Assembly (NCBI GenBank): GCA_945903675.1
Contig: CAMDOP010000044.1
Coordinates: 1 to 15,381, forward strand
Length of the DNA: 15,381 bases
From: Crenothrix polyspora
Lineage (GTDB): Bacteria > Pseudomonadota > Gammaproteobacteria > Methylococcales > Methylomonadaceae
Direction: 5' to 3'
Shown here: piece by piece, positions 1 through 6,103 of the stretch
Layout: every line of letters begins with the position of its first letter
Position numbering within the stretch: the first letter of the stretch is position 1
Position numbers and translations under genes: made by a program
Notes under the pieces: model-generated
Database searches by the model: none
The model's input: only the letters and a program-made list of their open reading frames with translations
Told to the model about the DNA's origin: nothing

Positions 1-8
1 GGTAAATG

Positions 9-31
9 CAAATCTGTTCCCAACAGATTTG
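9..31. repeat. Perfect 10-bp hairpin
   Basis: CAAATCTGTT (9-18) and AACAGATTTG (22-31) are perfect inverted repeats around a CCC loop. No T-run follows, so it is not a clear intrinsic terminator. It may be one branch of the larger 1-167 structure. Confidence 0.6.
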
Positions 32-108
32 TGCCGTAATCGATAGCCATAGAGGATATCTACCTATAGCTCTTACGATCGTTAAGTTAAACCAACTTCG
101 CTTGGAGT

Positions 109-130
109 AAAACAGCTTCAGCTGTTTTTA
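109..130 (+). terminator. Intrinsic-terminator-like hairpin
   Basis: AAAACAGC (109-116) pairs perfectly with GCTGTTTT (121-128) around a TTCA loop, with T residues running to 129. The A-run on one side and T-run on the other would let it act in both directions. It would end a transcript arriving from left of the window and insulate proA. The same bases can pair instead with CTGAAGC (142-148), but that partner lies downstream of the terminator. Confidence 0.55.
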
Positions 131-194
131 CAAAGTAATAACTGAAGCTCAGCACTCCAAATTTACCTTCTTTAAAAAACCAACCATTAAACCT

Positions 195-1448
195 ATGAAG
201 TCCAGTCAAATTCTAGTCCTTGCTAAACAAAGCAAAAGCGCAGCGAACTCACTATCATCAACATCTGAAAGCCAGCGCAACCTAGCTCTTTCTAAAATGG
301 CTGAGTCGTTGGAGTCCGTTAAACAACAGGTTCTTGAAACTAATGCTCAAGAAGTACTAAAAGCTAGGCAGAATGGTCAATCTGACGCACTCATCAAACG
401 TTTAACGATAGACGATAAAGTATTCAAATACATGATCTCCAGACTTAGAAAAGTGGCGCAATATCCAGACCCACTGAATCGAGTGCTGTCAGGCCACACA
501 AACCCCAATGGTCTGCAAGTTTACAAAAAATCAGTACCGCTAGGTGTTATCGGCATCATTTATGAATCTAGACCTAACGTCACCACCGATGCCGCAGGCG
601 TCTGTATAAAAAGTGGTAACGCTGTTATTTTGCGAGGTGGATCAGAAGCTCTGCAAACCAATATACTGATAGCTGATGCGATGATTGAAGGGGCTGTACA
701 GGCAGGACTTCCAGAGCACGCCATACAAATCATTCGCACACCCGGCCATGAAGCGGTTAATGAGCTACTCGCTATGGATGAGTATATTGATGTCTTGATT
801 CCGCGTGGCGGCAAAGATTTGATTAAGCGTATTGCCGAAGGTACGCGCATTCCGGTCATTAAACATTATGATGGCATCTGCCATCTTTATCTGGCAGAAG
901 ATGCCGACCCAGTACAAGCCATCGAACTCGTCATTAACTCGAAATGCCAAAGCGTTCAGGTTTGTAATGCCCTAGAAACACTATTGATTGATAAAAACTG
1001 TGCGAAGCAACTATTACCTTTACTTAAAACAGCCTTAGCTTCAAACCATATCGAATTACGCGGCTGTGCACAAACACAAACGCTATTACCTGATATTTAT
1101 ACAGCCACAGAGGACGATTGGCATAGTGAATATTTAGCACCGATACTGTCCATAAAAATCGTCGACGGTATTAACGAGGCGATAGCCCACATCAATCACT
1201 ATGGCTCAGGACATACCGATGGTATCGTTACCCAAAGCTTGGCCATGGCCAGACAATTCGAGCAGCAAGTTGATTCAGCCTCGGTATTAATTAACGCCTC
1301 AACCAGATTATCTGGCGGTGGTGATTATGGCTTGGGTTCGGTGATCGGCATCAGTACCGATAAACTTCATGCCCGAGGCCCTGTAGGCCCAGATGAACTC
1401 ACCACCTACAAGTGGGTGGTTTATGGAAATGGTCATTTGAGAGAATAA
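195..1448 (+). CDS. proA: Glutamate-5-semialdehyde dehydrogenase (gamma-glutamyl phosphate reductase)
   Basis: Cytosolic enzyme of proline synthesis: NADPH-dependent reduction of gamma-glutamyl phosphate to glutamate 5-semialdehyde, which cyclises to pyrroline carboxylate. The product has 417 aa, the usual family length, and matches end to end from memory of E. coli ProA: PLGVIGIIYESRPNVT (about 115-130), the GNAVILRGGSEA stretch (about 141-152), VLIPRGG (about 200-206), the catalytic-cysteine region VCNALETLL with Cys257, NASTRLSGGG near the C-terminus, and the terminal KLHARGPVGPDELTTYKW block. The ATG at 195 fits the family N-terminus, although no clear Shine-Dalgarno is visible in the A-rich stretch before it. 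It stands alone: no proB (glutamate kinase) is next to it here. Downstream is repeat-filled intergenic DNA. Identification is secure. Confidence 0.97.
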   Translation: MKSSQILVLAKQSKSAANSLSSTSESQRNLALSKMAESLESVKQQVLETNAQEVLKARQNGQSDALIKRLTIDDKVFKYMISRLRKVAQYPDPLNRVLSGHTNPNGLQVYKKSVPLGVIGIIYESRPNVTTDAAGVCIKSGNAVILRGGSEALQTNILIADAMIEGAVQAGLPEHAIQIIRTPGHEAVNELLAMDEYIDVLIPRGGKDLIKRIAEGTRIPVIKHYDGICHLYLAEDADPVQAIELVINSKCQSVQVCNALETLLIDKNCAKQLLPLLKTALASNHIELRGCAQTQTLLPDIYTATEDDWHSEYLAPILSIKIVDGINEAIAHINHYGSGHTDGIVTQSLAMARQFEQQVDSASVLINASTRLSGGGDYGLGSVIGISTDKLHARGPVGPDELTTYKWVVYGNGHLRE

Positions 1449-1453
1449 GCCTG

Positions 1454-1478
1454 TAGGGGCGAATTGCATACGCCCTTA
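1454..1478. repeat. REP-like hairpin downstream of proA
   Basis: GGGCG (1457-1461) and CGCCC (1471-1475) are perfect arms around a 9-base loop; flanking bases extend the pairing with one mismatch to TAGGGGCG/CGCCCTTA. It begins just after the proA stop and could serve as a weak terminator or mRNA-stabilising hairpin. It has the look of a dispersed intergenic repeat. Confidence 0.5.
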
Positions 1479-1483
1479 TAAAA

Positions 1484-1610
1484 TACGCTCCATTGCAGGC
1501 CTGTCGCGACAAATCCAGCCAAGACAAAAGCTGTAGGCTGGAATGGAGCGTAGCGTAACCCCAGCATTCGAAGTCCCTAAGCCGAGATTCGTAGCTCATC
1601 CCAGCCCACA
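1484..1610. repeat. Composite REPIN-like inverted repeats
   Basis: Several overlapping inverted repeats share a GGCTGG/CCAGCC core. TACGCTCCATT (1484-1494) is the perfect reverse complement of AATGGAGCGTA (1542-1552), and TCCAGCC (1514-1520) of GGCTGGA (1536-1542). A second pairing joins 1533-1554 with 1591-1610 over about 20 bases with few mismatches, and CCAGC recurs at 1561-1565. The 10-bp palindrome TGTCGCGACA lies at 1502-1511 between two arms. This is typical of REP/REPIN-type dispersed repeats; the family is not identifiable without a genome search. Confidence 0.6.
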
Positions 1611-1661
1611 TAAATATCTATTACTCCAAATTAGTACGGTGGGTTATAAATAATGCGCTAT

Positions 1662-1922
1662 CTAAACCGCCCAATCCTCTATTCTTAAGCCCACAATACG
1701 TTCAAAATCACGCACATTATGCGTAACCAATATAGCGTTTTGCGATAGAGACTGTGAAAGTATTGTTATTTTTGCTTCCCCCCCTTTTTTAAAGGGCATA
1801 GGTATCTAAACACATCGTCATCCCGGCAGGGAGAGTGCATGGCAGGCAATCCAAAGATCATTGCCACCAATTGGCGTGCTTGCTGTTTTTAACAAGGTAA
1901 ACTGTGTAGCGTAATGTTGGCA
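1662..1922 (-). pseudogene. Decayed VapC-type PIN-domain toxin gene
   Basis: Read on the minus strand in one frame, about 1922-1827 encodes a stretch with STPIGGNDLWIACHALSL, the central PIN-domain block of VapC toxins, and 1748-1662 encodes SQNAILVTHNVRDFERIVGL followed by RIEDWAV and a TAG stop, the usual VapC C-terminus. Between them lies an extra segment (about 1832-1752, 81 nt) with in-frame TGA and TAG codons. Removing it joins HAL to SLSQNAILVTHN, as in an intact VapC. The N-terminal third, with the first conserved Asp, is not recognisable: a stop lies in frame at 1952-1950. No vapB antitoxin is visible. Intact relatives are PIN-fold ribonucleases of about 130 aa; this copy cannot make one. 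A 45-codon ORF from ATG at 1799 remains open but carries only the C-terminal piece. Confidence 0.72.
1752..1832. other. Short insertion splitting the vapC relic
   Basis: This roughly 81-nt segment interrupts the PIN-domain homology without shifting the frame. It contains the string TCATCCCGGCAGGGA (1818-1832), resembling a common dispersed intergenic repeat, and a C-run/T-run/AAAGGG stretch (1777-1796) that is self-complementary. Its exact borders are inferred from where VapC-like sequence stops and resumes. No clear target-site duplication can be assigned. Confidence 0.4.
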
Positions 1923-2042
1923 TAGACTAGTATCATTGATGCAAGACCTTCATAGACACATCCTAATATTACTGAAGTATCTTACCTCTCTGTTTTAATT
2001 AAGATCACCTGAGCAAAAATAAAGCAAAAAACATTACGAATA
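1923..2042. other. Intergenic DNA without recognisable features
   Basis: Between the vapC relic and the hrcA promoter I see no gene, RNA or clear repeat. Any N-terminal vapC or vapB sequence once present here has decayed beyond recognition by eye. Confidence 0.4.
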
Positions 2043-2070
2043 TTGACAAAATGCTACTGAGTCTGATATT
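2043..2070 (+). promoter_or_regulatory. Sigma-70-type promoter of hrcA-grpE-dnaK
   Basis: A perfect -35 box TTGACA (2043-2048) is followed after 16 bp by GATATT (2065-2070), a 4-of-6 match to the -10 consensus. Transcription would begin near 2077-2079, exactly at the CIRCE operator, the arrangement expected for an HrcA-controlled housekeeping promoter. Confidence 0.7.
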
Positions 2071-2078
2071 TTGCATCG

Positions 2079-2105
2079 CTAGCACTCTGGTTGATGGAGT
2101 GCTAA
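2079..2105 (+). promoter_or_regulatory. CIRCE operator (HrcA binding site)
   Basis: CTAGCACTC (2079-2087), a 9-base spacer, then GAGTGCTAA (2097-2105). This is the CIRCE element, TTAGCACTC-N9-GAGTGCTAA, with one mismatch at the outermost left base. It overlaps the predicted transcription start, and its transcript would form a hairpin in the 5' leader. HrcA bound here should block the hrcA promoter until misfolded protein accumulates. Confidence 0.95.
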
Positions 2106-2125
2106 TTTTGTTTTTAGAGGCATGC

Positions 2126-3184
2126 GTGGCTAATAATACTTTGGATTTAAATGATCGGTCGTTGCAGTTATTAAAAACACTGGTCGAACGCTATATTAGT
2201 GATGGCCAACCTGTTGGCTCTAGATCGCTATCAAAAGACTCCGCTTTAAATTTAAGCCCGGCCACTATTCGTAATGTGATGGCTGATCTTGAAGACTTGG
2301 GTTTAGTGCATTCACCTCATACTTCTGCCGGACGCATTCCGACTTCCAGCGGCTATCGTTTGTTTGTTGACAGCTTACTAACAGTTAAGCCTTTAGATAA
2401 TCAAGAGCTATCCCGATTACATCAAAACTTATCCGCCAAGGATGATGATAATCAAATGATTGGCATTGCCTCAAAGTTACTATCTGAAATAACCCAGATG
2501 GCGGGAATTGTTACCCTACCCAGAAGAGAATTAACCTGTTTACGCCATATTGAATTTTTACCCTTATCACATCAACGCGTACTGGTTATTTTTGTAACGA
2601 ACGAACAGGAAGTTCATAACAAAGTTATTTATTCGGAAAAAAACTTTAGCGCCTCCGAATTACAACAAGCGGGCGCCTATCTTAATGCTATTTATTGCGG
2701 ACAAAGTTTAGATGCAGTTCGTAGTGCTGTCTTGAAAGAACTGCAACTAGATCAAGAACGCATGAATCAAGCCATGCTGGACGCCATAAAAATGGCGCAA
2801 CTTGCCTTTGAAACCGATGATAACAAAGATGATTATGTGCTATCCGGTGAAACTAACTTGATGGGCTTTTCAGAGCTTTCAGGTAGAAATCATTTAAAGC
2901 AAATCTTTGATGCTTTTAGTCAGAAGCAAGACATCATTCATTTATTAGACCAATCAATGAAAGCCGATGGCGTACAAATTTTTATTGGCGAAGAATCTGG
3001 CTATCAAGTCTTTGAACAATGCAGCCTAGTGACCTCCTCCTATTCTGTTAACAACGAGGTGGTCGGTGTGCTGGGTGTGATTGGCCCCACTAGAATGGCC
3101 TACGAAAAGATCATTCCCTTTGTCGACGTGACGGCAAAATTATTAGGCGCAGCCTTGAATCCTAAAACAACGACCCCATCATAG
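2126..3184 (+). CDS. hrcA: Heat-inducible transcription repressor HrcA
   Basis: DNA-binding repressor of chaperone genes that acts on CIRCE; in well-studied species its folding depends on GroEL. I choose the GTG at 2126 (352 aa): an AGAGG Shine-Dalgarno lies 5 nt upstream (2116-2120), and an in-frame ATG further up at 2051 would put the promoter -10 and the whole CIRCE inside the gene. The N-terminal winged helix holds LSPATIRNVMADLEDLGLV and SAGRIPTSSGYRLFVD; the middle GAF-like part contains HIEFLPLSHQRVLVIFV; the C-terminus has GVLGVIGPTRMAYEKIIP, a hallmark of the family. It is the first gene of the operon, 56 nt before grpE. Autorepression through CIRCE is expected. Identification is secure; the start is very likely. 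Confidence 0.95.
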   Translation: MANNTLDLNDRSLQLLKTLVERYISDGQPVGSRSLSKDSALNLSPATIRNVMADLEDLGLVHSPHTSAGRIPTSSGYRLFVDSLLTVKPLDNQELSRLHQNLSAKDDDNQMIGIASKLLSEITQMAGIVTLPRRELTCLRHIEFLPLSHQRVLVIFVTNEQEVHNKVIYSEKNFSASELQQAGAYLNAIYCGQSLDAVRSAVLKELQLDQERMNQAMLDAIKMAQLAFETDDNKDDYVLSGETNLMGFSELSGRNHLKQIFDAFSQKQDIIHLLDQSMKADGVQIFIGEESGYQVFEQCSLVTSSYSVNNEVVGVLGVIGPTRMAYEKIIPFVDVTAKLLGAALNPKTTTPS

Positions 3185-3240
3185 GTAGCTGTTATTTTGG
3201 TTTATTTATACCTTTACACACTATTTAAGGAATTATTAAA

Positions 3241-3849
3241 ATGAGCATTGATCAGGAAACACCTGAATCGCAGGTTGACGCTGAGTTTGAAAACACTGTA
3301 GTTAATGATGAACATCCGCACACTGAAGTGGCTGAGCATGAATATTCGCTTGACGAACTTAAAGTAGAACTCAGCAAAGCTAAGGAACAAGCCCATGAGA
3401 ATTGGGACAAAGCCTTACGCACCCAAGCAGAAATGGAAAATCTGAAAAGACGAACTCAAAAAGACTTAGAAGATGCCCATAAGTTTGCTTTAACTAATTT
3501 TGCCAAAGAAATATTGCCCGTATTTGATAGCTTAGTCTTAGGTTTGCAAGCGGCGACCGGAGATAGCGAAGACGTACAAAAATTTCGTGAAGGTAGTGAA
3601 CTGACTATCAAACAATTTGAAGCGCTATTTACTAAATTTAAAATCGAAGCGATTGATCCCTTAGGCGAAATTTTTAACGCTGAGCAACATCAAGCGATGA
3701 TGATGCAAGAACTGGAAAATGCAGTACCTAATACCGTCATCAATGTATTCCAAAAAGGTTATTTATTAAATGGTCGCTTATTACGCCCAGCCATGGTGGT
3801 CGTTTCAAAACCTGCAGAAAAATCACCTGAAATAGATGGACAGGCTTGA
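3241..3849 (+). CDS. grpE: Nucleotide exchange factor GrpE
   Basis: Cochaperone that releases ADP from DnaK so that the folding cycle can restart. The product is 202 aa, typical for GrpE. It has an acidic, variable N-terminus (about 1-40), a long helical region rich in Lys/Glu that would form the dimer coiled coil (about 40-95, with ENLKRRTQKD), and a C-terminal beta domain with DPLGEIFNAEQHQAM (about 139-153) and the signature GYLLNGRLLRPAMVVVSK (about 173-190). The start at 3241 has AAGGAA (3227-3232) 8 nt upstream. It lies between hrcA and dnaK with short gaps (56 and 70 nt) and no visible terminator, so all three probably share one transcript controlled by CIRCE. Confidence 0.97.
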   Translation: MSIDQETPESQVDAEFENTVVNDEHPHTEVAEHEYSLDELKVELSKAKEQAHENWDKALRTQAEMENLKRRTQKDLEDAHKFALTNFAKEILPVFDSLVLGLQAATGDSEDVQKFREGSELTIKQFEALFTKFKIEAIDPLGEIFNAEQHQAMMMQELENAVPNTVINVFQKGYLLNGRLLRPAMVVVSKPAEKSPEIDGQA

Positions 3850-3919
3850 ATAATATAAAACAGCCCCCACATTCAAAAACAACTTTAATAACTTAAACAA
3901 TTCAAGTCTGGAGCATTCA

Positions 3920-5854
3920 ATGGCTAAAATAATTGGTATAGATTTAGGAACAACAAACTCATGTGTTGCTGTATTAGAAAACGGCGTAGCTAAAGTAATT
4001 GAAAACAGTGAAGGTGCAAGAACCACACCTTCTATTATCGCCTTTAGCAGTGATGATGAAGTTTTAGTAGGTCAATCAGCAAAACGTCAAGCTGTCACCA
4101 ACCCAAAAAACACCCTATTCGCTATTAAGCGTTTAATTGGTCGTCGCTTTAAAGATGATGTCGTACAAAAAGACATTAAAATGGTGCCTTATGCGATCGT
4201 TGAAGCAGAAAACGGTGATGCTTGGGTAGAAGTTCATGGTAAAAAAATGGCTTCACCAGAAATTTCAGCGCGTATTCTAATGAAGCTGAAAAAAGATGCA
4301 GAAGCTTATTTAGGTGAAGAAGTTACTGAAGCGGTTATTACTGTTCCTGCTTACTTTAATGATTCACAACGTCAAGCCACTAAAGATGCCGGTCGAATTG
4401 CTGGCTTAGAAGTAAGACGTATTATTAACGAACCTACGGCTTCTGCCTTGGCGTTCGGTATGGACAAACCTAAAGGCGACACTAAAATTGCTGTTTATGA
4501 TTTAGGTGGTGGTACTTTTGATATTTCTATAATTGAAATTGCTGAAATCGATGGCGAACATCAATTTGAAGTATTATCAACTAATGGTGATACGTTCTTA
4601 GGTGGTGAAGATTTTGACTCAAGAGTGATTGAGTTTCTTGCTGCCGAGTTTAAAAAAGATAGTGGCGTAGATGTTCATAATGATCCTTTAGCATTACAAC
4701 GTTTAAAAGAAGCGGCAGAAAAAGCTAAGATTGAACTATCATCTAGCCAACAAACTGACGTTAATTTACCTTACATTACTGCTGATGCCTCTGGCCCTAA
4801 GCATTTAAATGTTAAGTTGACTCGCGCAAAACTAGAATCTTTGGTTGAAGAGCTGATTAACCGTACTAAAGGTCCATGTGAAATGGCCCTTAAAGATGCC
4901 GGTCTTAAAGCGTCTGAAATTAATGATGTTATTTTGGTAGGCGGTCAAACCCGTATGCCTAAAGTACAAGAAATGGTTAAGAGCATTTTTGGTCAAGAGC
5001 CTCGTAAAGACGTTAACCCAGACGAAGCGGTTGCCTTAGGTGCTGCGATTCAAGCGGGTGTTTTATCAGGCGATGTTAAAGATGTCTTGTTATTAGACGT
5101 CATTCCATTATCGTTAGGTATCGAAACAATGGGCGGCATTTTAACTAAGTTAATCGAGAAAAATACGACCATTCCAACTAATGCTTCTCAAGTATTTTCT
5201 ACTGCTGATGATAATCAAACAGCCGTGACTATTCATGTGTTGCAAGGTGAACGTGAAAAAGCCGCTGCTAATAAATCATTAGGACGTTTTGATTTAGCGG
5301 ACATTCCACCTGCATCTCGCGGTGTGCCACAAATTGAAGTGTCTTTTGATATTGATGCCAACGGTATTTTGAACGTATCAGCTAAAGATAAGGCAACAGG
5401 TAAAAAACAATCTATCGTTATTAAAGCCTCAAGTGGTTTATCTGATGATGAAGTCGATCGTATGATTAAAGATGCTGAAGCTCATGCTGATGAAGATCGT
5501 AAATTGACTGAATTAGTCCATGCTCGCAATCATGCGGACGGTATGATTCATGCCACTGAAAAATCTTTAAAAGAATTAGCTGACCAAGTCGGCGCTGAAG
5601 AAAAAACTAGCATTGAAAGCGCGATAGAAGCACTTAAAGAAGCAATTAAATCTGATGACAAAGACGTCATAGAAACTAAAACCAATGACTTAACTGAATT
5701 ATCAGGAAAATTAGCTGAACGTGTCTATGCACAAAAAGCAGGATCTGAAGGCGGCGAGGAACACCAAGCAGGTGCTTCATCTTCACATCGCCCAGAAGAT
5801 GACAGCGCTGTTGATGCTGAATTTGAAGAAATAAAAGACGACGATAAAAAATAA
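3920..5854 (+). CDS. dnaK: Molecular chaperone DnaK (Hsp70)
   Basis: ATP-driven Hsp70 chaperone of the cytosol, working with DnaJ and GrpE. At 644 aa it is close to E. coli DnaK. The ATPase domain shows GIDLGTTNSCVAVLE (6-20), PAYFNDSQRQATKDAGRIAG, IINEPTASALAFG, VYDLGGGTFDISIIE (near 193-207) and ILVGGQTRMPKV. The interdomain linker reads VLLLDVIPLSLG, with Ile where the family nearly always has Thr. The substrate-binding domain and helical lid follow, and the C-terminus ends in the acidic VDAEFEEIKDDDKK tail that binds partners in proteobacterial DnaK. Start: ATG with TGGAG (3909-3913) 6 nt upstream. It is followed by a 249-nt gap full of hairpins that probably ends most hrcA-grpE-dnaK transcripts before dnaJ. 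Confidence 0.98.
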   Translation: MAKIIGIDLGTTNSCVAVLENGVAKVIENSEGARTTPSIIAFSSDDEVLVGQSAKRQAVTNPKNTLFAIKRLIGRRFKDDVVQKDIKMVPYAIVEAENGDAWVEVHGKKMASPEISARILMKLKKDAEAYLGEEVTEAVITVPAYFNDSQRQATKDAGRIAGLEVRRIINEPTASALAFGMDKPKGDTKIAVYDLGGGTFDISIIEIAEIDGEHQFEVLSTNGDTFLGGEDFDSRVIEFLAAEFKKDSGVDVHNDPLALQRLKEAAEKAKIELSSSQQTDVNLPYITADASGPKHLNVKLTRAKLESLVEELINRTKGPCEMALKDAGLKASEINDVILVGGQTRMPKVQEMVKSIFGQEPRKDVNPDEAVALGAAIQAGVLSGDVKDVLLLDVIPLSLGIETMGGILTKLIEKNTTIPTNASQVFSTADDNQTAVTIHVLQGEREKAAANKSLGRFDLADIPPASRGVPQIEVSFDIDANGILNVSAKDKATGKKQSIVIKASSGLSDDEVDRMIKDAEAHADEDRKLTELVHARNHADGMIHATEKSLKELADQVGAEEKTSIESAIEALKEAIKSDDKDVIETKTNDLTELSGKLAERVYAQKAGSEGGEEHQAGASSSHRPEDDSAVDAEFEEIKDDDKK

Positions 5855-5870
5855 GTTAGCTTAATATAGC

Positions 5871-5901
5871 CCTGCATTCTTGAGAACCTCAAGAATGCAG
5901 G
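5871..5901. repeat. Perfect 14-bp inverted repeat after dnaK
   Basis: CCTGCATTCTTGAG (5871-5884) and CTCAAGAATGCAGG (5888-5901) flank an AAC loop. No T-run follows on either strand, so it may protect or punctuate the dnaK mRNA 3' end rather than terminate alone. It starts 16 nt after the dnaK stop. Confidence 0.65.
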
Positions 5902-5905
5902 AATT

Positions 5906-5967
5906 AAAGCTGCACAGCAAATACGGGTTAATGTGACCCCTATTTGCTGTGCGGCTTTAGTCTTTTT
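5906..5967 (+). terminator. Long-stem intrinsic terminator downstream of dnaK
   Basis: Arms 5906-5923 and 5941-5958 pair over 18 positions with one mismatch (core GCACAGCAAATA/TATTTGCTGTGC), and an inner GGGT/ACCC stem (5925-5928 with 5936-5939) continues the helix. TTTTT follows at 5963-5967, 4 nt after the stem. This should stop transcription after dnaK, although the unusually long symmetric stem could also mark a repeat insertion. Confidence 0.65.
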
Positions 5968-6003
5968 ACGGAAAGACTCTAGGAGGGAATACCAATACTC
6001 CTA
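5959..6003. repeat. Two small hairpins in the dnaK-dnaJ gap
   Basis: AGTCTTT (5959-5965) pairs with AAAGACT (5972-5978), and TAGGAG (5980-5985) pairs with CTCCTA (5998-6003). The AGGAGGG at 5981-5987 is a perfect Shine-Dalgarno-like string with no start codon behind it. The second hairpin shares its AGGAG/CTCCT vocabulary with the hairpin at 6072-6092, so cross-pairing is possible. Confidence 0.45.
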
Positions 6004-6017
6004 AATACAACAACATC

Positions 6018-6048
6018 CCGCACTGGCTTTCTATGGTGCGGTATTTTT
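6018..6048 (+). terminator. Second intrinsic terminator before dnaJ
   Basis: CCGCAC (6018-6023) pairs with GTGCGG (6036-6041) and is followed by TATTTTT (6042-6048). It is a compact rho-independent terminator 56 nt before the dnaJ start. Together with the structure at 5906-5967 it implies that dnaJ has either its own promoter or reduced read-through expression. Confidence 0.6.
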
Positions 6049-6071
6049 ATAACATCGCAGCAATGCTTTAT

Positions 6072-6092
6072 CTCCTGAATAATTCTCAGGAG
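6072..6092 (+). promoter_or_regulatory. Hairpin sequestering the dnaJ Shine-Dalgarno
   Basis: CTCCTGA (6072-6078) is perfectly complementary to TCAGGAG (6086-6092), with the 7-base loop ATAATTC. The only good Shine-Dalgarno of dnaJ, AGGAG at 6088-6092, lies entirely in the 3' arm, 11 nt before the ATG. The 5' arm therefore acts as an anti-Shine-Dalgarno. A 7-bp stem of this kind could melt on heating (an RNA thermometer) or be opened by ribosomes or another factor. Thermosensing is inference. Confidence 0.5.
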
Positions 6093-6103
6093 CGGATTGA
6101 AAA

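Larger units (their letters stand above)
1..167. repeat. Nested inverted-repeat element upstream of proA
   Basis: The whole interval can fold as a multibranch structure. GGTAAAT (1-7) is complementary to ATTTACC (161-167), and TTGGAGT (102-108) to the directly adjoining ACTCCAA (154-160), so one continuous 14-base strand closes two separate left-hand arms. Inside lie the hairpin at 9-31, a weaker palindromic zone around GATATC near 55-60, and mutually exclusive pairings of the 115-121 segment. It may extend left of the window. It could be a structured leader or a small repeat element; nothing in it looks coding. Confidence 0.45.

Noticed and set aside
109..148. Transcription attenuator controlling proA
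   Set aside because: The alternative partner (142-148) of the terminator bases lies downstream of the terminator, so it could not form in time to prevent termination; no leader peptide was seen.
1399..1611. Minus-strand ORF over the proA 3' end and repeats
   Set aside because: It spans repetitive intergenic DNA and antisense proA, with no recognisable protein features.
1797..1799. Start of a genuine 45-aa gene
   Set aside because: The downstream part is plainly a VapC C-terminus and the start lies in the inserted segment, so it is better read as part of a pseudogene.
2051..2125. In-frame ATG extension of hrcA
   Set aside because: It would include the -10 box and the full CIRCE operator as coding sequence, has no Shine-Dalgarno, and encodes residues absent from HrcA proteins.
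3214..3396. Minus-strand ORF over the grpE start
   Set aside because: Antisense shadow of grpE and its leader, with low-complexity hydrophobic translation and no supporting start signals.
5879..5901. Sigma-32 heat-shock promoter near CTTGAG before dnaJ
   Set aside because: No CCCCAT-like -10 follows; the sequence is explained by the perfect 14-bp inverted repeat.
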